DNA from: Apostichopus japonicus
Lineage: Eukaryota > Echinodermata > Holothuroidea > Aspidochirotida > Stichopodidae
Direction of reading: 5' to 3'
NCBI RefSeq assembly: GCF_037975245.1
Contig: NC_092574.1
Coordinates: 17,087,213-17,151,212, forward strand
DNA: 64,000 nucleotides
Each line of letters starts with the position of its first letter. Position 1 is the stretch's first letter. The position numbers and the translations under genes are program-made. The notes below the pieces were generated by a model. It saw only the letters and a list, made by a program, of their open reading frames with translations, did not search any database and was not told where the DNA came from. Below are positions 1 to 25,597 of the stretch, in pieces.

Positions 1-96
1 GTAATTTGATGTTCATCTCTAGTGCAAATTATTCATTGGAAAAGTTTTGAATTTTTTTTTAATAAAAATGAAGAAAAATAGGAAAAAACGGTTCAA

Positions 97-2646
97 AATT
101 CCGTCCCTCGCATTTTTTGACACAATTGTTTTTTTTTGAGAGAGAGGAAATAGTACAGTATGCATAAAAATCTGCAAAGTATCAACTATCAGTGACTTGA
201 ACATCTGTAGTGATGAAAGAAACTGAACAAAAATATGAATGGTGCATTATGGGTAATCAACATTTTCGCGAGGGACGGAATTCAGTGCGAGGGACGGAAT
301 TCTGTTACAATTTAGTGCTACACGTCTGTAGTCCTATAATCTGTTGCTAATAGAAATAGTTGGCGGAACATATGTGTAAATTTCAACGACACAACTATAG
401 CAGAATTCGACAGTATGCTGAACTTGCAAAGTTGAAGAAGGCACTTCCAGGAACAAACAGTGCTATCTATCATCCAAGTGGACTTCAGCGAGAACTACAG
501 TATGCTAACAACTAAAAGAATGAAATACAGCATACTTTGGCCACAAGAATTTCACATTGTACACTGTTTGTGCATGGTATGCTGAAGGTGAGGAAGGTGA
601 AGTGCAAAACCTTCTGTGTCATCAGTGATTACATGTCACATGACAAGTTCTAAGCTTTGCACTTCAATAAAGCTATCATTGAAAAGGTCCAACAATTTGT
701 CCAGATCTGGATGAGAGGTTCAATTTTGGTCCGATGGCTGTGCTAGTTTAAATCAAAATATTGCTTTTACTTCCTTGCCACCCAGTACCCATGTGACATT
801 CCAATAACATGGAGTTATATTGAATCTCACCATGGGAATGGCCCAGTAGATGGGGTGGGGGGAAAGATAAAATCAAGTGTGTACTGTGATGTCAAAGCAG
901 GTAAAACTTCTCATCACTAGTGCCAAGCAGTTTGCAGCATATGCCAACATAGAGTGAATGCAACAGATACATTCTATGTAGCTGCATATGGCATAACCGT
1001 GCCTAGGCTTCTATGCCAGACAAGGTACCTGAAGTACCAGGTACTGTACACACAAGGTCCATTTTATTGACCGTACATGCAGTAATGGTAAGAGCAAACT
1101 GACTTTCTTCCTACAGAGTCAGTTTTGTGAACCAGTTGAAGAGATGCTCAGGGAGCAGTTGTATGACTTAAATGATGGAGTTGAAAGTCAGGTAGTCGTG
1201 AGCCATGATCAGGAACCAGATCCTAATCTGAATAAAGTGGAAAACAGTGGTCAGGTTGAGTAGAATGGGGACCAAGATCAAATTGGTAGTCAGCTGGTTA
1301 AGAATGATCAGTTTCCATGGAAAGTGGTGGGTGGGTGATAGTTGAGTATAATGGTCAGTTGTATCCAGGAGAGGTGGAAAACATAATTGTCAGTAATTCA
1401 CAGGTTAATGCCATGGCAAAAACAGGGAAGTATTGGAAGTGGCCAGAGGCAAAAGACCTACTGTGGTATTCAAGGGATATGGTGAAAGGAAATATAGCCC
1501 CTGTTCTTCCTGTATGCTGAACCAGAGACCATTATTTGTGTAATGAATTGTAAGCATTCATATCAATTCGTTGCACTATGGTGAGCTGTTTGTTGATTTC
1601 CAAATCTACATCATATCCAAGAGTTTGACATGTTAATGTTCCAATTTATATTGAATTGCATTGATGTATGTTGTGTACAATAGTTCATTTTTCTTATTAA
1701 TGACAACTTAATGAGTTAACGTCATGATGGGGGAAGAAGTTTTTAACTCTTTCATATGCTGTTTGGATCCGAATCTAAGCAGAGTTTTGTTAATGAATAT
1801 GTGAATTGTCAATTTGAATTACAATGGTGACTTTGTTTCCTTGTATAATGTATAAATGTTGAATTTGTACAGTAAATTAGTTTTCAGTTTCCAAATTTAA
1901 AAATTATATATTGTCCCACACTGTTGAATACACCTACAATATAAAGGTGGAAAATAGATTTAGTATTTGTGTTGGGTTTAAGATTCCTCATTTCGGGGAA
2001 GTGGTGGATGGAGGTGACTTAATTATTATTCACCAAGGCATTTGAGTGGTGAGTGATGGAATGAATTTCAATTTTGATTCCAATTTACCTACATTTCACT
2101 AATCATCCCATCACTACCCCCATCTGTTCCTTGAATGTGTGTTCATTAATTGGATTGTGTAATTTGTGATAATATTCCCACTGCTTGTGGGAGCTTGGCA
2201 ATGAAAAACAGAATTTACAACAGCTTTTTCTCTAATTAATCAACATAAACAGCAATTCCGTCCCTCGCATTCCGTCCCTCGCGCTGACTTTTTTTGTGAA
2301 ATTAAAGCGTAACCTAATTTAGCTATGAGATTTTTAAAACACATTTCAGTTAATATCAGAAGAGTAATTGATCTTGTTATAAATGGTATGATTAGATATA
2401 GATTCCTCCTAAATTTGATAATAATACATCAAATGTTTGGAGTGCATGCACACCCAGTTTTTATCATTCCGTCCCTCGCGCCAATTAATGTTCGTTGCTA
2501 TGGCAACATGTTAAATTTTGAATATGTTTCAATTGTTTTATTATGTTGTATGTTACTCTCTTTATTTAACCTACTACTGGATTTTTCATATTTCACTACT
2601 GTTGAGCTGGAATATATGGAAACGTATATCAAATTCCGTCCCTCGC
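97..2646. repeat. Seven copies of a 14-bp ATTCCGTCCCTCGC motif around a decayed element
   Basis: The motif ATTCCGTCCCTCGC occurs forward at 98-111, reverse-complemented at 268-281 and 287-300, and forward at 2255-2268, 2269-2282, 2466-2479 and 2633-2646. Five of the copies are preceded by an extra A. The copies cluster at both ends of a 2.5-kb stretch whose middle holds a broken coding relic, and the motif was not noticed elsewhere in the window. Clustered, partly inverted short motifs at both ends resemble the subterminal transposase-binding repeats of some DNA transposons. No clear terminal inverted repeat or target duplication was found, so the element borders are uncertain. Confidence 0.6.
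690..1520 (+). pseudogene. Decayed coding relic of a repetitive invertebrate protein family
   Basis: Interrupted reading frames give protein-like stretches. Around 765-905 one frame reads through about 45 codons including FLATQYPCDIP and SHHGNGPVDGVGGK. From 1317 to 1520 another reads GGWVIVEYNGQLYPGEV, then WPEAKDLLWY, ending in TGA. The HGxGxxDGxGG segment followed by a 'WV-x-V-x-Y-x-G-x-x-YPG' segment resembles uncharacterised multi-copy proteins of cnidarians and other invertebrates. This is recalled, not searched. Stop codons and frame changes lie between the segments, so it is a relic. The flanking 14-bp motif copies suggest it was carried by a mobile element. Confidence 0.45.
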
Positions 2647-3072
2647 ACTTACGGAGGTTTTGGCTTTGGCCCAATGATCAAAATGATATGACGTATACAG
2701 TACTGTACATGTGGGAGGGGTGGAGTGGGGGGGGGAATGAACTGTTGTTGAATGACACTCCAGTTGACACTTTATTGGAAAAGCAAAGCTTGGCATTCCC
2801 AATACCCCTTCCCCCCTCCCCCCCCCCCGTCCATTTTATGCCACTAATCACCTCAATCCATGATCAGACTCTCCTGAACTATTACACAATGACTAGAAAG
2901 TGTTATCCATCTTCTCTGCAGTGAATGATGTTTACAACATTCAAGAATTTGCAATGAATTTAAGAAAAAATAATAATAATTTGATCCCTCCCCCTCACTT
3001 TATTTATAATGTCTTCTTAAAATTGATAACTATGAAATGTATGATTTATGATTTAGAGTGTATTCCTTGCAG

Positions 3073-17184
<14,112 letters not shown>

Positions 17185-17696
17185 GACGGGTTTGAACATT
17201 GCATGAACATTGCACGAACGGACTCATATCCTACGATCCTGTAGTCTCATTTTTTATATCTTTGTTGATCGTCAAGGTAATGTAGTTCAACAAAGAAACA
17301 CTAAAAGCAATTGGAACTGATGGCTGGTGTTCCTTGAAGTCTTAAAAAAAAAGAAAAAAAGTTGAGAAGAGTAGTATTTGAGGCGATAGTTAAGCAGGGT
17401 ATTTCGTGCCCCGTTGCATCCCCCCAGGGTGATCCACGGGGTTCCTTACAAACACATCATGGCTGAGTGCACATATCAATAGACAGAATTATGCAAATTT
17501 GGAAAAGGTCTCTTTGAGAAGAGTAGCAGCGTAATATTGTACTAATAATACACTATGTGATCAGTGTGTTGACAATCTTGCCTTCAAGTATCTACAATGT
17601 ATATAGATTATTTGTCATTTTGTAAATTTCTCAACCTCTTGACTTGTCTTTTTGCTTAGTCTTGTAATTTTTTATTTAAAAAAAAAAAAATCTTAT
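17185..17696 (+). other. Presumed 3' UTR/downstream region of the SLC6 gene
   Basis: Non-coding sequence right after the TGA stop. No canonical AATAAA is seen here. The first AATAAA noticed downstream is at 18676-18681, beyond repeats, so the poly(A) site is not assigned. Confidence 0.4.
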
Positions 17697-17848
17697 GATA
17701 CATTTGATGTAAGTAATCAGGGACTTGTGATACATTTGATGTAGGTAATCAGGGACTTGTGGTACATTTGACGTAGGTAATCAGGGACTTGTGATACATT
17801 TGACGTAGGTAATCAGGGACTTGTGATACGTTTGATGTAGGTAATCAG
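17697..17848 (+). repeat. 32-bp tandem repeat, 4.75 copies
   Basis: Units at 17697, 17729, 17761, 17793 and a partial one at 17825, each with TACATTTGATGTAGGTAATC or close variants followed by AGGGACTTGT. Copies differ at one to three sites. Confidence 0.95.
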
Positions 17849-18510
17849 CTTTTTCAATACCTTTTCAAACATAAGTCACTGAAAATGTGTCTACCTTGTG
17901 AACGTTTTGCACAGGGGATATAAACTATCCTCACCTTGTGCTCAATAGTTTTGTAGAGTGTTGCAAGTTCAATTCATTTGTAGCATCTACAGACGCTGCA
18001 TGTTGTATACTTTACATGTTTCATACTTGGCATGTTTCATACTTTACATTAATTCCATTGGATGGACATTGATACTCATTTAATTCTCAATAGAAATGGT
18101 GAGTATCCTATTCGTAGTATTTTAATGTAAGCTTACGTTTTTTTTTGTATATAACAGTTTGTATAGATCTCAAATGTAATAGAGGGGAGGGGGGGGGCTG
18201 GGAAGCAGAGGGGCATGAGCTGACTTCAAAAATTAGACAAATTCAAATATTTCGAAATCAAAGTCTATTTTGTGATCTGATTCAGATGCAATTTGCCAAA
18301 ATTAAAACCTTTACTTTTTAACAAACCATGGATTGTAACAGTAATGATTTTTTACATAAGAATTTTAAAAAAGCAGAAGAAGAAATTTTGCAAAATGTTT
18401 TTTTTTATGATTATTTTAAACAGCAAACTAATATAAAACAATCTGTTAGCTAACTGCTTATCCACTTAAGAACCTGCTGTGTAAGAGAATGTGTAAAAGT
18501 AAGAGGACCT

Positions 18511-18545
18511 GACGTTTTCGATCCTAGCAGGATCTTCTTCAGAGG
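18511..18545 (-). ncRNA. Hammerhead-ribozyme-like core, probably degraded
   Basis: The minus strand reads CTGAAGA, a hairpin GATCC-TGCTA-GGATC, then GAAAAC and GTC. The hammerhead consensus is CUGAUGA, stem II, GAAA, then stem III. Here one core base differs (U to A) and the GAAA box has an extra A, so cleavage activity is doubtful. Such motifs are known in Penelope-like elements and retrozymes of invertebrates, and the surrounding sequence may be a relic of one. Confidence 0.4.
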
Positions 18546-18867
18546 CTGAATGACAAGTTACAGTAACAGAAAGGACTAATACACACACAGAATACAGACA
18601 TGATTAAATGAGCAGGGTGAAAACCAAAATTTTTAAACGGCATCGGATACGTTATATACCAAAGTTTATGTATGCAATAAATGGTCATATTGTCATAGTT
18701 ATTTGATTATATTTTTTACTTATATCTAACTAATTTATACGCAAGCATGCATCGTCGTAATCAGAACTTGAACGGTGAGCATGCATCGAATGGGACGTCG
18801 TCGAGTGTTGTTTTATAATCACTGCCATTGTTTCATTTGTGATCTAATGTTATATTTTGTATGTAAA

Positions 18868-18960
18868 TCATGGATGGATCCAGGAATTTAGCAAGGAGAG
18901 GGGTTGGTCCTGGTAGGGAGTCTGGAGGCACCCCCCTCCATCCCCCCCCCCAAAAAAATC
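18868..18960 (+). mobile_element. Possible truncated hAT-type element end
   Basis: 'atggatggatccagg' followed by a G-rich stretch and 'ggcacccccctcc' resembles the left ends of non-autonomous hAT elements. No partner inverted repeat or target duplication was found. Confidence 0.25.
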
Positions 18961-19153
18961 AAAAGTATTCTGAGGCATATTCATGCTATAAATTCCTTTT
19001 ATATGTATACCTTTTATATTTGTAATTAGATTTTAAAGTTACTCCTAATTGATATTATAATTAGATACATAACCTGTAGTTAGGTAACCATAACAACTGT
19101 CGTCTTTTAGTCTAGTGCTGTAACTGCTTTATTATGACGTCATTGTAGGCTTT

Positions 19154-19175
19154 TTGTGTGTGTGTGTGTGTGTGT
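19154..19175 (+). repeat. (GT)n microsatellite
   Basis: A simple GT dinucleotide run. The sequence from 18962 to 20730 otherwise shows only G-homopolymers at 19271 and 19649 and no recognisable gene. Confidence 0.9.
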
Positions 19176-20738
19176 GACTGATAGAATTTGTTTTTAAAAG
19201 TTGTGTAAGCAAAGTTCTGTTTCTAACAATGGAGAATCGGCAGACGGTTTGACATCTTGAAAGGGAGGCGGGGGGGGGGGGGGGAGACAACTCAGACAAG
19301 TATTCCACACAGTCAGCTGAAATCGCCATCTTAATATCCTTGTCGATATGGTTGTCTTGAATGTATTCTTTGTTGTTAGATGAAACATTTCTTACTGCAT
19401 GTCTGTGATGTCATTTTTGTGGCGGTTTTTCTTACAACAGATTGCCTTTTCTATTTATATTCATACTCTTGCTGATATATATCTTTGTAATTTGATAATA
19501 TTTGGAATGTGTTTGCTTCTTTTTTTAAAAAACAAATGTTTTTTATGGATATTCTATTCATTGAATTTCATAATTATGCAAATTATTTGTAGGAATTTAT
19601 CGTGTTCCCCTCAGAGGTTTGTACGATTTGGTACATAGTAAAGAAAGGGGGGGGGGGGGGAGACTCAGGCTGGATTGCCATAGTAACATCACTTTTAAAG
19701 TCTGCCGTCGTCAGATGCAGTCATAAAGTTTTTAACCAAATATTTAAAGACTTTGGTCGAAAAAAAAACTAAAGATGCAGAAAATGTCCACCAATTTCCC
19801 TTCGGGATATCCCAATTTCTTTGTTGGTGTATGTAATGTATGATGTGCATTGGATGATGACCTGTTAAACTGTGGTAGATATGTACTACAAATAATACGT
19901 CCATTATTACATATCACATTTAAAAGCAGCATTTTTGTATGTGTAGGTCAATAGAACAATAATTTTCCAATCAATATAAGGTTTCAATTTGGTCACACTA
20001 CACCACGCCCTTCTGGAATAATTAATGGAGTCCATTCGGTAGGAACATTTCCTCACCCGACACTTTCATATGAGTATTAACCACATGCAAATTGGAAAAC
20101 TTAAAACAAAACAAAAAACCCAAAAATTGTTAACTTTGCCCTTCATATTTGGTTTAAATGAAGCGTGGCTACACTAGTTAAAGATATTATTACGTTGTAG
20201 TCACAATTTTAATATCCAACAGCATCAATGAATGCACAAAAATTAAATGTAAAATGATGTGTAAATTGGTGGTAATGAACATTGAAACTCTGAATTATCA
20301 GTTTTCAAAATTATCTTACAGTTTGTAATATTTCCCTTCAAAGAGTGGCTATAAAATTCTTCAGTAAAAAAAATCGGTGGTGTTATTTATACCGATGTGG
20401 GTAAGCCACATGTTGCCATACACTGTTCCATGCATAGTGTGAAAGTGTCCCGCCCCCCCCCCCCCGCCACACCTGAAAGTTATGTGATTAATTACAGTGA
20501 TCGCATACCAAAGCTATATTTATTATGAAAGAGCCCATTATATGATGTCAGATGGTTACCCTTTCATGTAAAAATATTTTATAGCAAGGTGACAGAAGGT
20601 TTTCAATCTTTAACACAAACTTAAAAAGGATACGTTAAGTTTGTTACATTCAAATACAGGAAAGAGGCTTTGATTTTAATGTTTCAACTTTTCATAAAAG
20701 TATGTTCCTCCATAACATTACCAAAGATAATACTCAAG

Positions 20739-21099
20739 CAAGGGCGTAGGAACCGGGGGGCTGGGGGCGCCAGCCCCCCCAGTGAAAAAAATGGTGGGGC
20801 GGAAGTATCATTCCGCCCCCCCCCCCCGCTTCGCAAGTCAGAAAACCCCTTTTTCATTTCCAAATGAGAAAAAAAATCTCATTTGGAGCACCAAATTGCA
20901 TCTAAGGCCAGGTGAAAATGCAAAATTATTTACAAAATGGAGTGGGTGTTGAAGTGTGCACCAAATTGCATCTGAGGCCACCTGAAAATGCAAAAAAATT
21001 CCAAAGGGGAGGGGGCACCCCCTCCCCTTAGACCCTTCCCCCAGGCCGGCCATCAGTCTTCAGCCCGCCCCCACTCAAAAGTACCTTCCTACGCCACTG
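20739..21099 (+). mobile_element. Non-autonomous hAT-like element, 361 bp
   Basis: The left end CAAGGGCGTAGGAACC and the right end, read as reverse complement, CAGTGGCGTAGGAAGG form imperfect terminal inverted repeats of the CAGNGGCGTAGG class seen in hAT transposons. Flanks are TACTCAAG (20731-20738) and TACTAAAG (21100-21107), an 8-bp target duplication with one mismatch, as expected for hAT. The inside has G/C-rich ends and two internal copies of CACCAAATTGCATCT. There is no transposase. Confidence 0.75.
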
Positions 21100-21733
21100 T
21101 ACTAAAGTGTTTCTATTTGGCCTGCTTTAGCTATATTGGTCCAGATCAAACACGGCGGTGTCGACTTGGCGCTCCATGTATCAGCTGGATCAAAAATACA
21201 GGCAGCCGGAGAAAAACCGTATGAACTCACCAAGTACCGCGGTATTGTGTAACAATGGCGGTTCATTCGAACCGTGTTAGTGTATCTTAGCTTAGGTTTC
21301 GTAACGGTCTGCCTGTGTTAGCGTGTGTTAGCGCATATTGTTTTCTACATCATTGTCCCAACTATGAAATTCCATATTGATTTGTGTACATTAATTTGTA
21401 TACAATATCCATTCCATTCAGCATGTACTTCATTGCTTGTTAAGATGAATTGTATGAAATAAAAAATCGGATGATTCCAATGTTTTAACCGATATGTCTG
21501 TCTTCAAACTCTTTTCAGTAATCAGCTTTACGTTGGGGTGGTATAATATTAAGAGCGACAGTATTAATTGGGACTAATGAGTAGCGATGGAATTAGAAGG
21601 GTGTGTGTGTTGGGGGAGGGGGTGGGGATACTGGAGGAGGAGGGGGTGGTGGGAGTTTGGGTTTTGACCGTATCCTCAAATGCTAAAATTGGCATAAAAT
21701 ATTGGTTCATCACATGTAACGGAGAGCCCAAAA

Positions 21734-21821
21734 TCCAGTCTTGGAAGATATCCATTTGGAAGATATCCAGTCTTGGAAGATAACCAGTCTTGGAAGATAT
21801 CCAGTCTTGGATGACATCCAG
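21734..21821 (+). repeat. 17-bp tandem repeat, about 5 copies
   Basis: Repeats of CCAGTCTTGGAAGATAT with minor changes, about 90 bases left of the foldback element. Confidence 0.9.
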
Positions 21822-21914
21822 TGTGCTTGCATTTCAGTTATAGTTTATCTCAATAAGCGTAAGCTTCATGTTAACGAAGTAGTTGTCACTTATAAAACTG
21901 ACGCAATGCTATAC

Positions 21915-22258
21915 GGTTACATCTCTATGTTCCGACGTCTCTATGTTCCGACAATACGAAATTATTTTTGGACTCATAATTTTTTTTGACCAACATTTTT
22001 TCGGACCTAACTTTTTTTAACCAAAATATGTTTGGACAAAAAATGTTTCGGACCTATTTTTTTGGGACCAAATTTTTTGGGGACCAAAAGTTTGGTGCAA
22101 AAAAAACTCTTCCGAAAATTGGGGTCCAAAAAATTGGGTCCCAAAAATTTGGGTCCAAAGAAATGTTGGTTGAAAAAAGTTGGGTCCGAAAAATGTTGGT
22201 CAAAAAAATTATTTCGTATTGTCGGAACATAGAGACGTCGGAACATAGGGATGTCACC
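21915..22258. mobile_element. Near-palindromic foldback element, 344 bp, 9-bp target duplication
   Basis: The left end starts GGTTACATCTCTATGTTCCG. The right end, reverse-complemented, starts GGTGACATCCCTATGTTCCG. Complementarity continues almost to the centre (TTCCGACAATACGAAAT, then alternating T-runs with GGACC). The element is flanked by exact ATGCTATAC at 21906-21914 and 22259-22267. Long inverted arms with a 9-bp duplication fit a Mutator-like (MULE) MITE or foldback element. No transposase is encoded, and the short open frames on both strands inside it are products of the palindrome. Confidence 0.85.
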
Positions 22259-22742
22259 ATGCTATACTGGTTGGAGGAAGATGATGATAGGGAGGAAGAG
22301 GGTTGGAAGTGTACCGTATGTAATTTGACTCTTCTCCTCCACCCTCCTCTTTATGGTGTTTTAACTGTTGCATGCATGTCATGGTATATATTAATGCGGC
22401 AGCACAATCAACGTCGTTAAAGACTTAATATATAGGCTGAAAAAGGCCATGTTTTCATTAAACATTACTGCATTCTAAGGCTACTTAATCCAGGAATTCA
22501 AAGTCCGTGGATTACTGTAGGAGTGTAGGTGACTACTAAACTCCCCCCAATGATGGGCTTGCTCGTGCAATTTTTTGAGATTGTTGGGGGTGGGGACGAG
22601 AGAGAGGGAGAAGTCACATCACCGTCTATTGGTGTAGACACTACGCCTACGATCACTGTTCTGAAAAAAAAATGTGAAGCCCCTCTCTACCGCCGGCGTG
22701 GAGACACTGAACAACATCAATCAACAACGCAACTAATGTAAT

Positions 22743-23055
22743 AATATTCATAATAATAATAATAATCAGCAGTTATTTTTTACGACGCATAAGCGACCAC
22801 AAATGTGGGAGAAACCCACAAGGGCTTATGGATTACAACTTACACGTCGGATGGCTTCCAATTCAACAGTTTAACTCAAATATGGAATCTTTTCAATTCA
22901 AAATGTCATTTCAGATGGGAAAACGGTAGATTGCTCTTGTATGAGAAACCGGCATTACTATGACCCGTCCGGGTATCGAACCCGGAACCTCCCATTTGCT
23001 AAGCCCTCATTGCTTCAAATACCACAGCCTTTATCCAATCGGCCACAGCACCGGT
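22743..23055 (-). mobile_element. tRNA-derived SINE
   Basis: Minus strand: the head contains TGGCCGATTGG, which fits the RNA polymerase III A-box TRGYNNANNGG exactly. About 60 bases later comes GGTTCGATACC, a B-box, inside a CCGGGTTCGATACCCGG T-arm-like hairpin. The body follows and the element ends in an (ATT)n tail, seen as AATAATAATAATAAT near 22751-22767. The tail type suggests mobilisation by an L2/CR1-like LINE. It is not a functional tRNA because the acceptor stem does not close. Confidence 0.75.
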
Positions 23056-25496
23056 AGTTTCTCTTAATATGTTTTGAAAGTTGATTTTGTCAGGTATAAC
23101 TAAGACTATATTCCTGACAAGATGACTTTACATTGATGAGATTTTATCAGTAAGAGACCTTTGACCCTACTTTTCTTTTAATTGTACCATCTCGCAGATT
23201 GGGTGGTAGGCAGAATGGTCACGTTTCAGTCAATACCGGATCGTGATAACAATCACATCAATATCACACTAAACCATTTTCGTGTCATTCTTGTGTTTTC
23301 TTTCTCATCCCTTCCCTTTTTCTTTTGTTCTCTCTCTTTTCTTTTGTTCTTTTCATTTGTTTTTGTTCCTTTCTTTCATTCTTCCTTCCTTCCTCCCTTC
23401 CTCCCTTCCTTCTGTTTTTTACTCAGCAATCTTGGTATATAGACTTTATTGATCGGGTTGTACAACTTACCATCTGTTTCGCGTTATGCTTTATCTGTAG
23501 GAATCTTTCCCGTGGGAGGTCTCCTGAAAATTGATGCATGTATTCACGATGTGCTGCTGTACCCCTCGCAAATGTACTTGATTGGTTTGACGGGTAAAAA
23601 TCACGACTGTCATTTTCGTCGACCCATTTAGAAAAATAGGTTTATCGACAATGAAGGAATATTTATAGTTTAAGAACAGGAATGGCGGCTATTTCTTTTC
23701 TTTTCTTTTTCCACGCGGGGACTGTTCAAAAAGTTACGATTATATGCGTTGGCGTTAGTTAATGTATAAAAAAAAAAAATTTCTCGACAAAAACTTCATT
23801 TCATAACACACACATGCGGATATAGAACTTCAGAGAACTGACATACAGTTATAAGATATGCGGAGCATACATAACCCGACAAGGGGTACCATTTACCACT
23901 TATTTCTTCTAAAATAGAACAAGGTTTTTCTATCACTCAATGAAGTTAGAATTGATTAGTTTTGTTAATTTCTCGCTCATTGCAATCACACCCCAGCCCA
24001 AACAAACACATCCACACAAAACACAAAAATGCGATTTGGAAAAAAAAACGAATATAAAGCAAATAGAACAGAGGCAGTTTACACGGACAGGCCATAATAT
24101 AATATATAACGTTGCAAAATGATGTCGGTGGTTGCTTCAATCTCCCGGCGTCCGCTTTTGATGAGGGTACAAATTCATGCATGCACTCTAGCAAAATTAT
24201 GACTTCTATCACAGGAAGGAGGTTGGCAGAAGTCTTCGTTTTCTTGCAAAATGATACCCTGAAATGTGGGCTCGCGGTGGGATTTTACTGACAGAGGTGT
24301 ATGTATATACATGCACAGGGTCGCAACCACCTTGTTATGTGTTAATGGGAGGCTGAGATGTTAAAATCGTCCAGGGAGGGTTCTAAGGGGAGGGTGAAAT
24401 TTAGTTGACAAAGTGGAGCATGCTTAGATGCAAATGGTTATCTATATTGCAAGTTTTGACGATGTTGAAGAATTTTCGATTGCATAGCTAGCACCGCATA
24501 CACAACGTTACATATTAATGTACTGTAAACTATGAATTTTGTGTCAATTTCTGCCTGCCAATGAGCCCCTCGATTTTCTAGGAGGTGGGTTGGGGGGGGG
24601 GGGGCTCAAAGCAAGTATACGTGGTTGAGATATGAAAAGTCATATCAATGTAAGCGATATTTTAACCTTACATTCCCTGACTCTTGAAATGGGGCACAAA
24701 CTTTGCTTTGCTTCACACCGTGGAATCTGTTCGGGGCCGCTTTCGATGGAATATCTGTTGATCTTAACCTTTTGATTACATTGGAGTATTCATGTTTAGA
24801 TGTGTACTGAGAATAATCTTTCGTCATACCATGCCAGAGTTACATAAACCTTAGAATGCAACATTGATAGATGTACTCTTTCCACTTCGCATGACAGATG
24901 GCGTCTGATTGCTTATACATTGTGACATGTTCTAGGCAGAGAGCTCTTTATCGGTCGAAGTTATGAACTCGGTCCCAGTGCCGACGCCATATATGACAAC
25001 CTGTAATAAAAGGACACATTTGTTTTAAAAGGTAAGAAAACAGAGAAGCACGATATCCGAAAAAATAAAATCATCTAAACTGATTTTAGAAGGACTTAGG
25101 TTGATATCAACTTTATCACAATCACAAAAACAAAATTTCCCATATTCGCCTTATCAACTTAGTGAAATACGCGGTAAAGTCGTGACGTCACTCAAAGCTC
25201 ACCGGGTCTTTTGCTATAGCGACTGGCTCATGTTATCCACCACTGAACGACGGTTGTTAACTGCTAGCCTATAGCCTGACATGAATACATTACATAATCG
25301 TGGGCGTGTCGCCTTTTGAAGGTAACTACAGAATTTGTTCCCCTCATCTCTAGTGTGCGTTTATGTTTGTTATTGTTTCTTATGGCTATTTTCTTGAAGT
25401 CTGGGTAATAGCAGCGTCTGAATTTAGGCCGTTCTGCGTTATGTGTTCGCGTTAATGCGTGGTTAACTCAAAGACGTGAGCCCAAACTGAATGTGC
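23056..25496. other. Intergenic, no gene recognised
   Basis: Contains a pyrimidine-rich tract at 23280-23430, a short open stretch at 23500-23600 preceded by a possible acceptor but with no recognised protein, and a G-run near 24592. Nothing else is supported. Confidence 0.5.
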
Positions 25497-25597
25497 AGAA
25501 AGTGGTATGACAGGGATGTATTAAATAATTAAAAATACACACACCAGAAAATTTCCAGTTCACGATCGGTTTCGTACTTTTGAGACTCATCTTGCGA
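25497..25597 (-). repeat. Part of a tRNA/hammerhead-type repeat, split by a hAT insertion
   Basis: Minus strand from 25597: GATGAGTCTCAAAAGTACGA, then AACCGATCG, resembling the hammerhead block (GAUGAG, stem II, CGAAAC). A body with 'ctggtgtgtg' and 'catacca' follows, ending near 25497. The missing upstream half appears to be at 27293-27375, beyond the inserted hAT element. A related body copy lies at 27480-27553. Confidence 0.5.

Noticed and set aside
2325-2924. 199-codon plus-strand frame
   Set aside because: It spans copies of the 14-bp repeat and a C-homopolymer, has no recognisable domain and does not splice in phase to the SLC6 exons.
21986-22420. 144-codon frame rich in F, G, K and overlapping frames on both strands
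   Set aside because: They are generated by the palindromic element and its T-runs.
22940-23055. Possible tRNA gene
   Set aside because: A and B boxes are present but the acceptor stem does not close, and the sequence continues into a SINE body with an ATT tail.
23449-23631. Possible exon with GIFPVGGLLKIDACIHDVLL after a pyrimidine tract
   Set aside because: There is an acceptor-like TGTAG but no family match, no partner exon and only a weak donor.
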